From: Glycomyces buryatensis
Lineage (GTDB): Bacteria > Actinomycetota > Actinomycetes > Mycobacteriales > Micromonosporaceae
Reading direction: 5' to 3'
DNA: 56,954 nucleotides
NCBI RefSeq assembly: GCF_004912275.1
Contig: NZ_STGY01000060.1
Location: 1 to 56,954, forward strand
In this document: in pieces, positions 33,369-40,854 of the stretch
Numbering within the stretch: the stretch's first letter is position 1
Layout of the letters: every line of letters starts with the position of its first letter
The notes under the pieces: generated by a model
Seen by the model: the letters and a program-made list of their open reading frames with translations, nothing else
Database searches by the model: none
What the model was told of the DNA's origin: nothing
Position numbers and translations under genes: made by a program

Positions 33369-35333
33369 CTAATCCGGCTGCGGGCTGACGTCTCGCATGA
33401 CCGAGGCCAGGAGGGGGCGGGACAGCGAGCCTGCGGCCACCACCGCTGCGGTTCCGATGGCGACGGTCGCTCCCAGAATCAGGACCCCGCTGGCGTCGAA
33501 GCCCATGCCTCCGATGATCGGGGCGGTCATGACCAGGCCGGTCAGGGTCGCGGTGCCGCCCAGGACCGCCAAGGGCAGCAAGGTCTCTTGGCGCCTAGCC
33601 TGGTCGAGGACCCGTTGCGGGGTTCCGGCCAGGTGGAGCAGCCGATAGGCCTGGCGGCGGTCGAGGACCGAGCCGATCGCGCTGATCGCTGCCGATACCG
33701 CCGCGGTCGCGAACACCACCGCGAGGACGACGGTGACGCCGACGCGAATGCTGCCGACGAGCCGGTTCGACAGCATCGTCGCATCGATCTCCCGCACGGG
33801 CGGGTCGCCGGGAAGGACCGTGGTGAGGATGGTCCTGACGTGCTCGACCTCCTCGCCCGGGGTCGTCGCGACCAGGACCTGCTGGCCGTCCCCGGCCGCA
33901 ACGTCCCCGACGCCGTCGGTCAGGTCCACGTCGGCCAGTCCGTCGAGTTCGGCGCTGGCCAGGGCCGCGAGGTCCTCGGCGTCCTCCGCGTCGACCAGGG
34001 CCGCCACAGTCTCGGTTTCCTTTGGAGTGGTGTCTGTTTGCACCATCGGCACCAGTGCGATCGAACCGGCGATGAACCCGGCCAGGGAGACTCCGGCGAC
34101 CGCCCGCCAGGCGGCCTTCGGGTCCTCGGCGAGGCGGCGGCCCGCCAGCATCCGAGCCGGGTGCCGGGCGGTGCGCGCGAAGATCCTGCCGATCATCTGA
34201 ACTACCCACGGCCCCATCAGGTTCATCGCCGCGATGCATGCGGCGAGCAGGCCCAGCATGATCGTCGCGAAGAGCACTTCGCTGCCGCCGACCATCTGGG
34301 AGCCGATCAGGAAGGCAATCACGCAGACCGCGAAGACCACCACGCGGATCGCCCGCAGCCCCTTGGCTTTCACCTTTCTGGCCACCCCCAGCGGGCTGAT
34401 GACCACGCTTCGCAGGCCGATCAGGGCCGAGATCGCCGCCAGGATCGGGACGGCGAGGGCCACCGCGATCATCCACGGCGCACCGGCCCACAGGTCGGCG
34501 ACGAACCAAGGCCCGCCATCGATAGGGATGCGGGAGATCAGCGGCGTGACCGCCATCCACGCGACCGTGCCGACCAAGGCTCCCGAGATCGCCGCGAGCG
34601 TGGTCTCGATCAAAGTCAGACTGACGATCTGGCCCGGGGTGGCACCGATCAGGCGGAGCGTCGCGAGGCGTTCGTCGCGCCGGGCGACGGTGAGACGGGC
34701 CGCAGCGGCACCAAAGATGGCCACCGGGACGGCCATCAGGATCGTTGCGACCACCATCAGAATCTGGTAGAAGCCGTAGGCGATATCGGGCGTGCCGCTG
34801 TCGAAACCGGCGACGGCGGTCGGCGACACGACGTCGGCGCCTTCGCGCTCGCCGGTCATGGCGGCGCTGCCCAAGTCGCGGCCGACCACGGCGACAAGTT
34901 CGTCCGCGTGGGCGAGCGCGTCGTCGCCGAGTTCCCCGGCCACTGCGCCTTCGTAGCGGTCGAGAAAGTCTTCGGCGGGGACGTCTTCGAGCAGGTCGGC
35001 CAGCGCCGGGGACACCCAGACCTCGCCCGGCTCGGGAAAGTCTGCGAGGCCGGGCGGGGCCAGGCCGTCGGAAGCGGTCTGAGCGAGGTCAATGCGGGTG
35101 ATGGAGTTGGGGCCGTAGTAGTCGACGGCGGTGGCGATGATCACCGAACCGTCTTCGGCGGGAACGGGATTGCGCCAATCGGTGCGGTCGGCGCGTTCAG
35201 CGAACGCGAAGTTCCCGGCGACGGCGAACTGAAGCAGCAGGGTCGCCACCGCCACGGCCAGCGCAGTCAGGCCGGTGCTGAACAGGGCGGAGCGTCCGCC
35301 GAGGCGGGTCAGGCGCCAGGCCAGCGCGGTCAT
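33369..35333 (-). CDS. ABC transporter permease, FtsX/MacB-like
   Basis: 654 residues from ATG 35333. It has the layout of a doubled FtsX-type permease: a helix near the N-terminus, a large extracytoplasmic part (~50-180), four helices with the cytosolic coupling signature RRDERLATLRLIGATPGQI (~217-235), a second external part (~420-520), and four more helices carrying the second coupling segment DRRQAYRLLHLAGTPQRV. These systems export lipoproteins, peptides or antibiotics, or act as mechanotransmission modules. The stop overlaps the ATPase gene region (4 bases), and a kinase pair lies upstream, as in peptide-sensing resistance modules. Confidence 0.88.
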   Translation of the reverse strand: MTALAWRLTRLGGRSALFSTGLTALAVAVATLLLQFAVAGNFAFAERADRTDWRNPVPAEDGSVIIATAVDYYGPNSITRIDLAQTASDGLAPPGLADFPEPGEVWVSPALADLLEDVPAEDFLDRYEGAVAGELGDDALAHADELVAVVGRDLGSAAMTGEREGADVVSPTAVAGFDSGTPDIAYGFYQILMVVATILMAVPVAIFGAAAARLTVARRDERLATLRLIGATPGQIVSLTLIETTLAAISGALVGTVAWMAVTPLISRIPIDGGPWFVADLWAGAPWMIAVALAVPILAAISALIGLRSVVISPLGVARKVKAKGLRAIRVVVFAVCVIAFLIGSQMVGGSEVLFATIMLGLLAACIAAMNLMGPWVVQMIGRIFARTARHPARMLAGRRLAEDPKAAWRAVAGVSLAGFIAGSIALVPMVQTDTTPKETETVAALVDAEDAEDLAALASAELDGLADVDLTDGVGDVAAGDGQQVLVATTPGEEVEHVRTILTTVLPGDPPVREIDATMLSNRLVGSIRVGVTVVLAVVFATAAVSAAISAIGSVLDRRQAYRLLHLAGTPQRVLDQARRQETLLPLAVLGGTATLTGLVMTAPIIGGMGFDASGVLILGATVAIGTAAVVAAGSLSRPLLASVMRDVSPQPD

Positions 35334-36064
35334 CGGGTCGCCCCCGCGCGGACCGAACCGGCCAGGCTGCCGTCGTCGCGCCGAATGCGCCCGTCAACGA
35401 GTTCGATGGTCCGAGTGCAGCGGGCGGCGATGACCGGGTCGTGCGTGACCACGACGAGGGCCGCGCCGAGCTCGGCGACGGTCTGCAGCAGCACGCTCAT
35501 GACCTGGTCGCCGGTGGCGCGGTCGAGCGCGCCGGTGGGTTCGTCGGCGAAGACGACGGCGGGCCGGACCACCAGGGCCCGTGCCAGCGCGACGCGCTGG
35601 GCCTCGCCGCCGGACAGCTCGCCGGGACGCCGGTCCTCCTTGCCCGCCAAGCCGAGCTGGGCGAGCCGTTCGCGGGCCGGACCGAGGGCGTTGCGCCGCG
35701 GCATGCCGCCGAGCATGAGCGGCAGGGCGACGTTCTCGTCGGCGGGCAGTTCGGGCAGCAGCTGCCCGAACTGGAACAGGAACGAGAACCTGGTGCGCCG
35801 CAGGTGGCTGCGTTCGCGTTCGGAGAGGACGTCGATGCGTTCGTCATAGAGGCGGACCTCGCCGGCGTCGGGCCGGATGATCCCGGCCAGGCAGTGCAGC
35901 AGCGTCGACTTGCCGGAGCCCGAGGGCCCGGTCACGGCGATCGACTCGCCGGAGCCGACGGCGAAGTCGACGCCGCCGAGGGCCACGGCGGCACCGTAGT
36001 GCTTGTGGAGGGCGCGGGCGGTGAGCATGGGCGGGGCCCCCGGTGCGGTCGTGGACGGCATCAT
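35330..36064 (-). CDS. ABC transporter ATP-binding protein (MacB/LolD type)
   Basis: 244 residues from ATG 36064 with AAGGAAA upstream; a second ATG follows directly. Complete ABC signatures: Walker A GPSGSGKST (~residues 44-52), Q-loop FQFGQLLPELP, signature LSGGEAQRVALARAL, Walker B PAVVFADEPTGALD and H-loop VVVTHDP. LolD/MacB-type ATPases pair with FtsX-like permeases, here the next gene. The start codon overlaps the stop of a 39-aa membrane peptide (ATGA), so the three genes form one tight operon. Confidence 0.93.
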   Translation of the reverse strand: MMPSTTAPGAPPMLTARALHKHYGAAVALGGVDFAVGSGESIAVTGPSGSGKSTLLHCLAGIIRPDAGEVRLYDERIDVLSERERSHLRRTRFSFLFQFGQLLPELPADENVALPLMLGGMPRRNALGPARERLAQLGLAGKEDRRPGELSGGEAQRVALARALVVRPAVVFADEPTGALDRATGDQVMSVLLQTVAELGAALVVVTHDPVIAARCTRTIELVDGRIRRDDGSLAGSVRAGATR

Positions 36065-36180
36065 CGGTCGGTTTCCTTGCGGTCGGTGGAGAGGTACAGG
36101 GGCAGGAACGTCCCGACGAGCAGGTACGCCACGCATAGGACCGTGCAGAGTCCGGTCGCCAGAATCATCAATCCGTTCAT
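36061..36180 (-). CDS. 39-aa single-helix membrane peptide
   Basis: ATG 36180 to TGA at 36061-36063: MNGLMILATGLCTVLCVAYL and then LVGTFLPLYLSTDRKETDR. One hydrophobic helix with a polar, charged C-terminus. GAGG lies 9 bases before the ATG, and its stop overlaps the ATPase start (ATGA). Those two signs support translation despite the small size. It may be a KdpF-like accessory or stabilising subunit of the ABC exporter; this role is inferred. Confidence 0.6.
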   Translation of the reverse strand: MNGLMILATGLCTVLCVAYLLVGTFLPLYLSTDRKETDR

Positions 36181-36248
36181 GCCGCCAAGCCTCGCCCGGC
36201 GAGGGCCGGGCCCGCTTCGGCTCGATGACCGGTTTCGGGGCGGCGGGA

Positions 36249-36288
36249 TAGGCCTTTCGGCCGAGGCCGGCGATTACCCGGTTAGGTT
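36249..36288 (+). promoter_or_regulatory. conserved promoter element of histidine kinase 1
   Basis: TAGGCCTTTCGGCCGAGG (36249-36266) holds the inverted repeat GGCCTTTCGGCC and is identical to 37532-37549 before the second kinase. TAGGTT (36283-36288) lies 7 bases from the ATG at 36296 and looks like a -10 of a leaderless transcript. The palindrome would then overlap the -35 region. Confidence 0.45.
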
Positions 36289-36295
36289 TCAGGGC

Positions 36296-37483
36296 ATGAG
36301 CGCCAAGCCTTCCCCAAGCGCCCGGATGAACCGCGTCGCCATGCGCCTGCTGAAGATCGCGACGGTCGGCGGGCTGGTATTGACGCTGCTCGCCGAGGCG
36401 TTCTCGGGCAGCGACGACAGTCCGATGCCGATGGGCGAGCCGATCGGGTGGGTGCAGTTCCCGGTCGCATTGCTCGCCATCGCCGTGTTCACGCTGTACC
36501 GGCCCGGCCGCAAGTGGTGGATCGCCGTCGTCGCCTTCGCCTCGATCGCCCTGACGGTGCTGGCGATGATCACGAACACCGATCCCCAGACGCGCAGCAT
36601 CGGGGTCGCCGAGAGCTTCGCGATGCTGCTGCTGATGCTGTACGCGGTCCGGCAGTGGGACGCGTCGCCGGGCCGCTGGGTGGCGGTCGTGCTCGGGTTG
36701 GCGATCGTGATGATCGGGTTCCGCTACTTCACCTATCCGGGGTCGATCGTCGCCGGAATTCTCATGATCACCATGGCGATGACGACCGTCATCGGTTTCG
36801 GCGCCTACCTGCGGAGTCTGGACAGGCTGCGGCGCGAGACGCAGGAGGAGGTGCGGCAGGCCGAGCGGCTGGAGCTGGCGCGCGAGATGCACGACTTCGT
36901 CGCCCACCACGTCACCGGCATCGTCGTCCTCGCCCAGGCGGCGCAGGTGGCGGACACCAATCCGCAGAAGTCCTTCGCGGACATCGAAGAGGCCGGATTG
37001 GCGGCGCTCGCTTCAATGCGTCGCATGGTGACGATGCTGCGCGAGCCCGACTCCGGAGGCGGGACGAACCCGCTCGGCGACCTCGCCCAGATCGAGGACC
37101 TGGTCGAGCGCTTCAGCCGCGAGGGCACCGACGCGACGTGTTTCATCTCCCCCGAACTGGCCGGGAGGGTCGCCCCCGAGATCGCCGCGACCGCCCACCG
37201 GGTCGTGCGCGAGGCATTGACGAACGTCCGCAAGCACGCCCGGGGCGCGCACCGTGTGCGAGTGGTCGTCGCAGCCACCGGCGGTCAGGGCCTGGAGGTG
37301 GCCGTCCGCGACGACGGCCGCGCCCCCGGTCGGCTGTCGGGGACCGGCGCGGGCGTCGGACTGGTCGGCCTGACCGAACGCGTCGAGGCCGTCGGCGGAC
37401 AGTTGCGGGCCCAACCGAGAACTCAGGGCGGCTGGGAGACGGTGGCCTGGCTGCCGACCGAACCGGTTTCCATCGAGCGATAG
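36296..37483 (+). CDS. NarL-type sensor histidine kinase 1
   Basis: 395 residues from ATG 36296. Four to five membrane helices fill residues ~20-165 with almost no extracellular domain. A coiled linker (DRLRRETQEEVRQAERLELA) leads to a HisKA_3 dimerisation domain with the phospho-accepting His at ~199 (LAREMHDFVAHHVTG). A HATPase_c domain follows with the N-box VVREALTNVRKHA and G-boxes VRDDGRAPG and GAGVGLVGLTERV. It autophosphorylates and would signal to a NarL/LuxR-type regulator, none of which is in the window. It faces away from the ABC operon, sharing a divergent promoter region. Confidence 0.9.
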   Translation: MSAKPSPSARMNRVAMRLLKIATVGGLVLTLLAEAFSGSDDSPMPMGEPIGWVQFPVALLAIAVFTLYRPGRKWWIAVVAFASIALTVLAMITNTDPQTRSIGVAESFAMLLLMLYAVRQWDASPGRWVAVVLGLAIVMIGFRYFTYPGSIVAGILMITMAMTTVIGFGAYLRSLDRLRRETQEEVRQAERLELAREMHDFVAHHVTGIVVLAQAAQVADTNPQKSFADIEEAGLAALASMRRMVTMLREPDSGGGTNPLGDLAQIEDLVERFSREGTDATCFISPELAGRVAPEIAATAHRVVREALTNVRKHARGAHRVRVVVAATGGQGLEVAVRDDGRAPGRLSGTGAGVGLVGLTERVEAVGGQLRAQPRTQGGWETVAWLPTEPVSIER

Positions 37484-37577
37484 GAACCCGCCCACGGGTT
37501 TCGATCGGCCGATAGGTATCGGGCGGCCGGGTAGGCCTTTCGGCCGAGGGCCGCGAATTCCCGGTTACGTTCGGGGC
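37484..37577 (+). promoter_or_regulatory. inter-kinase region with palindrome and duplicated promoter element
   Basis: Right after the first kinase stop is a hairpin, AACCCG-CCCA-CGGGTT (37485-37500), and a TCGATCGGCCGATAGG dyad. Then comes the same 18-base element as before kinase 1 (37532-37549) and TACGTT (37566-37571), 6 bases from the second kinase ATG. This shows that the duplication included the promoter. Confidence 0.5.
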
Positions 37578-38759
37578 ATGACCTCCCGACAGCCCTGGAG
37601 TGCCCGCCTGAACCGGATCGGGGCGCGCACGCTCAAAATCGGCATCGTATCGATGATCGGACTGACGCTGTTCCTCGAGGCCGTCTCCCACCCCGAGGGC
37701 CAGAAGCCTCCGATCTACCATCCGCTCGGCTGGTTCGAGACCGCGGTGGGCCTGTTCGTCATCGGGGTGTTCTGGTTCTACCGGCCCGGCCGGAAGCGCT
37801 GGATCGCCTACGCCGCAATCGTCTCGATCGCGACGACATTGATCGTGGCCTTCGACGATCGGCTGGACTCCGGGATCGGCGAGCTGTTCGGAATGTGGAT
37901 CCTGCTGCTGTTCGCGGTGCGGCATTGGGACGCCCCACCCGGTCGGTGGGTGGCGATCGCCCAGATCGCGGCGATCATGTTCTACGGGTTTCGCTGGTTC
38001 TCCACGAACAACGCGACGTTGTTCGCCGCGGAGCTGGGAATCTTCTTGGGGACCACATCGGTTGTCGGCTTCGGCGCCTACCTGTACAGCATGGACAAAC
38101 TCCGGCGCGAGACACAGGACGAGGTTCGGCGCTCGGAGCGCCTCGAACTGGCCCGCGAGATGCACGACTTCGTCGCCCACCACGTCACCGGCATCGTCGT
38201 CCTCGCTCAAGCCGCCCAGGTGGCCGACACGAACCCGCAGAAGTCCTTCGCCGACATCGAGGAGGCCGGGCTGGCGGCGCTGACGTCGATGCGGCGGATG
38301 GTGACGATGCTGCGCGAACCCGACTCGGGGGCCGGAACGAACCCGCTCGGCGACCTCGCCCAAATCGAGGACCTGGTCCAGCGCTTCAGCAGCGAAGGCA
38401 CCGACGCCACCAGCTTCATCTCACCTGAACTGGCCGGGAGGGTCGCCCCCGAGATCGCCGCGACCGCCCACCGGGTCGTTCGCGAGGCACTGACGAACAC
38501 CCGCAAGCACGCCAGGGGTGCGGGGCATGTCCGGGTGGTGGTCGCGGCGGCCGGAACCGCCGGCCTGGAGGTATCGGTGCGCGACGACGGCCGTCCCGGA
38601 CGGGGCCGCCTCGCCGAATCCGGCGGCGGCCTCGGTCTGCTGGGGTTGACCGAACGGGTGGAGACGGTCGGCGGGCAGTTCCGGGCCGGTCCGCGAGATA
38701 TGGGCGGCTGGGAGACGGTCGCCTGGCTGCCGAACGAACCGATTCCGGTCGCTCGATAG
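37578..38759 (+). CDS. NarL-type sensor histidine kinase 2, paralogue of kinase 1
   Basis: 393 residues from ATG 37578. The architecture is the same: membrane helices to ~165, HisKA_3 His at ~196 (LAREMHDFVAHHVTG), and HATPase_c with VVREALTNTRKHA, VRDDGRPGRGRL and GGLGLLGLTERV. From the phospho-His through the N-box the two kinases are nearly identical, including PQKSFADIEEAGLAAL and RRMVTMLREPDSG. The membrane halves are clearly different. That suggests duplication followed by divergence of the sensor, or gene conversion of the catalytic half. No response regulator follows. Confidence 0.9.
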   Translation: MTSRQPWSARLNRIGARTLKIGIVSMIGLTLFLEAVSHPEGQKPPIYHPLGWFETAVGLFVIGVFWFYRPGRKRWIAYAAIVSIATTLIVAFDDRLDSGIGELFGMWILLLFAVRHWDAPPGRWVAIAQIAAIMFYGFRWFSTNNATLFAAELGIFLGTTSVVGFGAYLYSMDKLRRETQDEVRRSERLELAREMHDFVAHHVTGIVVLAQAAQVADTNPQKSFADIEEAGLAALTSMRRMVTMLREPDSGAGTNPLGDLAQIEDLVQRFSSEGTDATSFISPELAGRVAPEIAATAHRVVREALTNTRKHARGAGHVRVVVAAAGTAGLEVSVRDDGRPGRGRLAESGGGLGLLGLTERVETVGGQFRAGPRDMGGWETVAWLPNEPIPVAR

Positions 38760-38853
38760 AAACCCGTCCGCAGATTTCTATCGACCGACCGGAAACGACT
38801 TGGTCGTTTCGATCGACCGACAGGTATCGGCCCACGAGTTTCGATCGGGCGAT
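38753..38853. repeat. array of extragenic palindromes after kinase 2
   Basis: Hairpin 1 is TCGATAGAAA (38753-38762) with TTTCTATCGA (38775-38784). Hairpin 2 is GAAACGAC-TTG-GTCGTTTC (38792-38810). CGACCGAC/CGATCG blocks and a further TTTCGATCGGGCGATAG unit follow. Related units occur between the two kinases (37485-37520). They resemble REP-like elements, perhaps also ending kinase transcription. Confidence 0.6.
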
Positions 38854-38862
38854 AGAAAAAGA

Positions 38863-38893
38863 CCCGTGACCTCGGGTTTCCCCTGGTCACGGG
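38863..38893 (-). terminator. intrinsic terminator of the tRNA-Tyr gene
   Basis: CCCGTGACC (38863-38871) pairs with GGTCACGGG (38885-38893). On the minus strand the stem is followed by TTTTTCT, a classic terminator placed 12 bases after the tRNA 3' end. On the plus strand a weaker CCTTTCT follows, so it may act in both directions. Confidence 0.85.
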
Positions 38894-38905
38894 CCTTTCT
38901 CTCGC

Positions 38906-38990
38906 TGGTGGCAGGTGTAGGATTCGAACCTACGTAGGCAATGCCGGCTGATTTACAGTCAGCTCCCTTTGGCCGCTCGGGCAACCTGCC
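38906..38990 (-). tRNA. tRNA-Tyr (GTA)
   Basis: Reading the minus strand, the acceptor arms GGCAGGT and ACCTGCC pair perfectly, followed by A and an encoded CCA (38906-38908). The anticodon arm CTGACT-GTA-AATCAG gives anticodon GTA. The T-arm is CGTAGGTTCGAATCCTAC, and there is a long variable arm (class II), as expected for bacterial tRNA-Tyr. Confidence 0.96.
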
Positions 38991-39342
38991 GTGTTGTACA
39001 GCGGAGCAAGAATAACTTCCCCGCCCCGGTAGTGCGCAAGCGGGTTACTCCTGTTTGAGACTGTGTTCACTCCGGCCCGTAAAACCGTAGGCGGTAGACG
39101 CGCGAGACCGCCCCACCTGCTGGTGTTCAGCTAGTTTCCCGAAGGAACCCAGGTGCTTCAGCGCCTGGAGGAGTTCGGGGCGACTGCCTGCTCGCAGTCC
39201 CGCGCCGCGGGACTGCGAGCAGCGAGTGACGGCGTTCATATCACCCGTTCGGGTGGGGAACGGGTGTTCGCATCGAATCCGGTCGTTACCGTTGAGCTCG
39301 TGGGTATCCAGGTCGTGCAGGTGAAGCTGCTGCCGTCGCCGG
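38991..39342. other. region between tRNA-Tyr and the TnpB remnant, probable IS debris
   Basis: 352 bases with no intact gene. It contains the 17-bp-arm hairpin (39188-39222), further small hairpins, and the lost 5' part of the tnpB copy, since the TnpB frame meets a stop just upstream of 39343. On the minus strand a frame ending ...RSEHSLKQE at 39045 resembles C-terminal tails of some TnpB proteins, but this is too weak to call. Confidence 0.4.
39188..39222. repeat. near-perfect palindrome beside the TnpB remnant
   Basis: CTGCTCGCAGTCCCGCG (39188-39204) and its exact reverse complement (39206-39222) around one base. IS200/IS605 elements carry subterminal hairpins recognised as single-stranded DNA, so this may be an element end or a terminator left from the element. 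Confidence 0.6.
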
Positions 39343-39894
39343 ATGGCGAAGGTCCGGGCCGAGCTGCAGGCCAAAGCGACCAAGTCGGCGAAGCGGAAAC
39401 TCAAGGCCCGCTCGCGCCGGGAGGCGCGGGCGGTCAAAGACCAGAACCATCGGACCGCAAAGCAGCTCGTAACGTCGGCTGAACGCACCGGCCGCGGTAT
39501 CGGCATGGAAGACCTTGCCGGTATTCGCGACCGGGTACGGCTCACAGCCGCCCAGCGAGGCGAGCTCAACTCGTGGTCTTTCCACCAGCTCCAGGCCTTC
39601 ATCACCTACAAGGCCAAGAGGGCCGGGGTCCCGGTGGTCGTCATCGACGCTCGACACACTTCGCGGCGGTGCCCGCTGTGCGGGCACACCGCCAAGGCCA
39701 ACCGGCCCGCCAGAGATGATTTCGCCTGTGTCGGCTGCGGACTCGCTGGAGCCGCCGACCAGGTAGCCGCGGTCAACGTTCGTGACCACGCACGCACGAC
39801 TTGGGCTTTTGTCAATACGCCCAATGTCGCCGATACGCCGCGGCCAGCGGCGGGCACGAGCGACAAGCCACCGGCCTCAACCGGCGGTAGTTGA
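39343..39894 (+). pseudogene. tnpB: C-terminal remnant of a TnpB transposase/nuclease
   Basis: 183 residues remain in frame from 39343 (MAKVRAELQAKATKSAKRKLKA...), corresponding to only the last ~45% of a TnpB. The frame is closed by TGA at 39322-39324, so the N-terminal and first RuvC region are gone. It keeps the second RuvC glutamate (GIGMEDLAGI), the zinc-finger cysteines (CPLCGH, CVGCG) and the last RuvC aspartate (GAADQVAAVNVRDH). Without the first RuvC motif it cannot be an active nuclease. It appears related to the copy at the left window edge, although their retained parts hardly overlap. Confidence 0.8.
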
Positions 39895-39970
39895 CAGCCA
39901 GGCGGAAGCGGCGGCGGGGCCGGACTAAGCTTGACGATCGCGCACCCGTAACCGGAAGGATTGGCTGACC

Positions 39971-40462
39971 ATGGCTGACGCCTCGTTCGACATCGTCTCT
40001 GAGATCGACCTCGCCGAGCTCGACAATGCGATCAACCAGGCCAAGCGCGAGCTTGCGACCCGGTTCGACTTCCGCGGCACCGGCGCCGATGTCGAGCGCA
40101 GCGGCGACGAGGCCGCGGTGATCTCCGCCGAGACCGAGGACCGCGTCACGGCCGCCCTGGACGTGCTGAAGGAGAAGCTGATCAAGCGCGGCATCTCCCT
40201 GAAGTCCCTCGACGCCGGCGACCCGCGCGTCTCGGGCAAGGAGTCGAAGATCGACGTCACCTTCAAGCAGGGCATCGGCACCGAGGACGCGAAGAAGATC
40301 GGCAAGATCATCCGCGACGAGGGCCCCAAGGGCGTCAAGCCGCAGATCCAGGGCGAGAAGCTCCGCGTCACCGGCAAGAAGCGCGACGACCTCCAGGCCG
40401 TCATCGCGCTCCTCAAGGGCAAGGACCTCGACGTCGCGCTCCAGTTCACCAACTACCGCTAA
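39971..40462 (+). CDS. yajQ: YajQ family nucleotide-binding protein
   Basis: 163 residues, the standard YajQ length, from ATG 39971 with GGAAGGA upstream. The N-terminal signature [21 protein letters not shown] and ATRFDFRGT are diagnostic. It also has [36 protein letters not shown] and the ending QFTNYR. Xanthomonas and Pseudomonas members bind cyclic di-GMP; actinobacterial members are not well studied. The window also encodes a diguanylate cyclase (9570-11120), but the genes are far apart. Confidence 0.95.
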   Translation: MADASFDIVSEIDLAELDNAINQAKRELATRFDFRGTGADVERSGDEAAVISAETEDRVTAALDVLKEKLIKRGISLKSLDAGDPRVSGKESKIDVTFKQGIGTEDAKKIGKIIRDEGPKGVKPQIQGEKLRVTGKKRDDLQAVIALLKGKDLDVALQFTNYR

Positions 40463-40468
40463 CCACCG

Positions 40469-40852
40469 GTGGACGCCGCCTTCATCAACGCCCTCGTGCT
40501 CGGCCTGTTCGTGGTCGGGTGCGGGGTCGTCGCGGTGATGGTGACCGTCACGCAGCGCTCCTACAAGCAGGACGAGAAGTCCCCGCATTGGGTGGTCTAT
40601 CCGGGCGCCGAGGGCGGCGAGTCCAGCCCCGGCGGCTGGGAGGTCATCCTCTACGAGCCCGGTGCCCGGCCGGTCCTCGTCATCGAACAGATCCGCGAGA
40701 TCACTGGCCTCGGCCCGGCGGCGGCCGGGAGTCTGATCGACGAACTGCCCTCGACCGTCCTGGCGGGCGTCGATCATTCCGCGGCGACCGCCGCGCAATC
40801 GAAGCTCGCGCGCGCCGGCGCGGGGGCCCGAATGGCGGAGGCCCAGGCCTAA
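40469..40852 (+). CDS. membrane-anchored ribosomal L7/L12 C-terminal-domain-like protein
   Basis: 127 residues from GTG 40469, six bases after yajQ, with no obvious Shine-Dalgarno, so probably coupled. One N-terminal helix (FINALVLGLFVVGCGVVAVM) is followed by a linker and a domain (~60-120) matching the L7/L12 C-terminal fold: WEVILYEPGARPVLVIEQIREITGLG, then AAAGSLIDELPSTVLAGV and KLARAGAGARM, in the same order as L7/L12's 'VIL...K..VIK.VRE.TGLGLKEAK.LV...P..VKEGV'. Its position in the membrane makes a ribosomal stalk role unlikely; perhaps it docks translation factors. Inference. Confidence 0.75.
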   Translation: MDAAFINALVLGLFVVGCGVVAVMVTVTQRSYKQDEKSPHWVVYPGAEGGESSPGGWEVILYEPGARPVLVIEQIREITGLGPAAAGSLIDELPSTVLAGVDHSAATAAQSKLARAGAGARMAEAQA

Positions 40853-40854
40853 AG

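Noticed and set aside
38753..38853. CRISPR-like array after kinase 2
   Set aside because: Repeat units are imperfect, unequal in spacing and palindromic within themselves; no cas genes are present.
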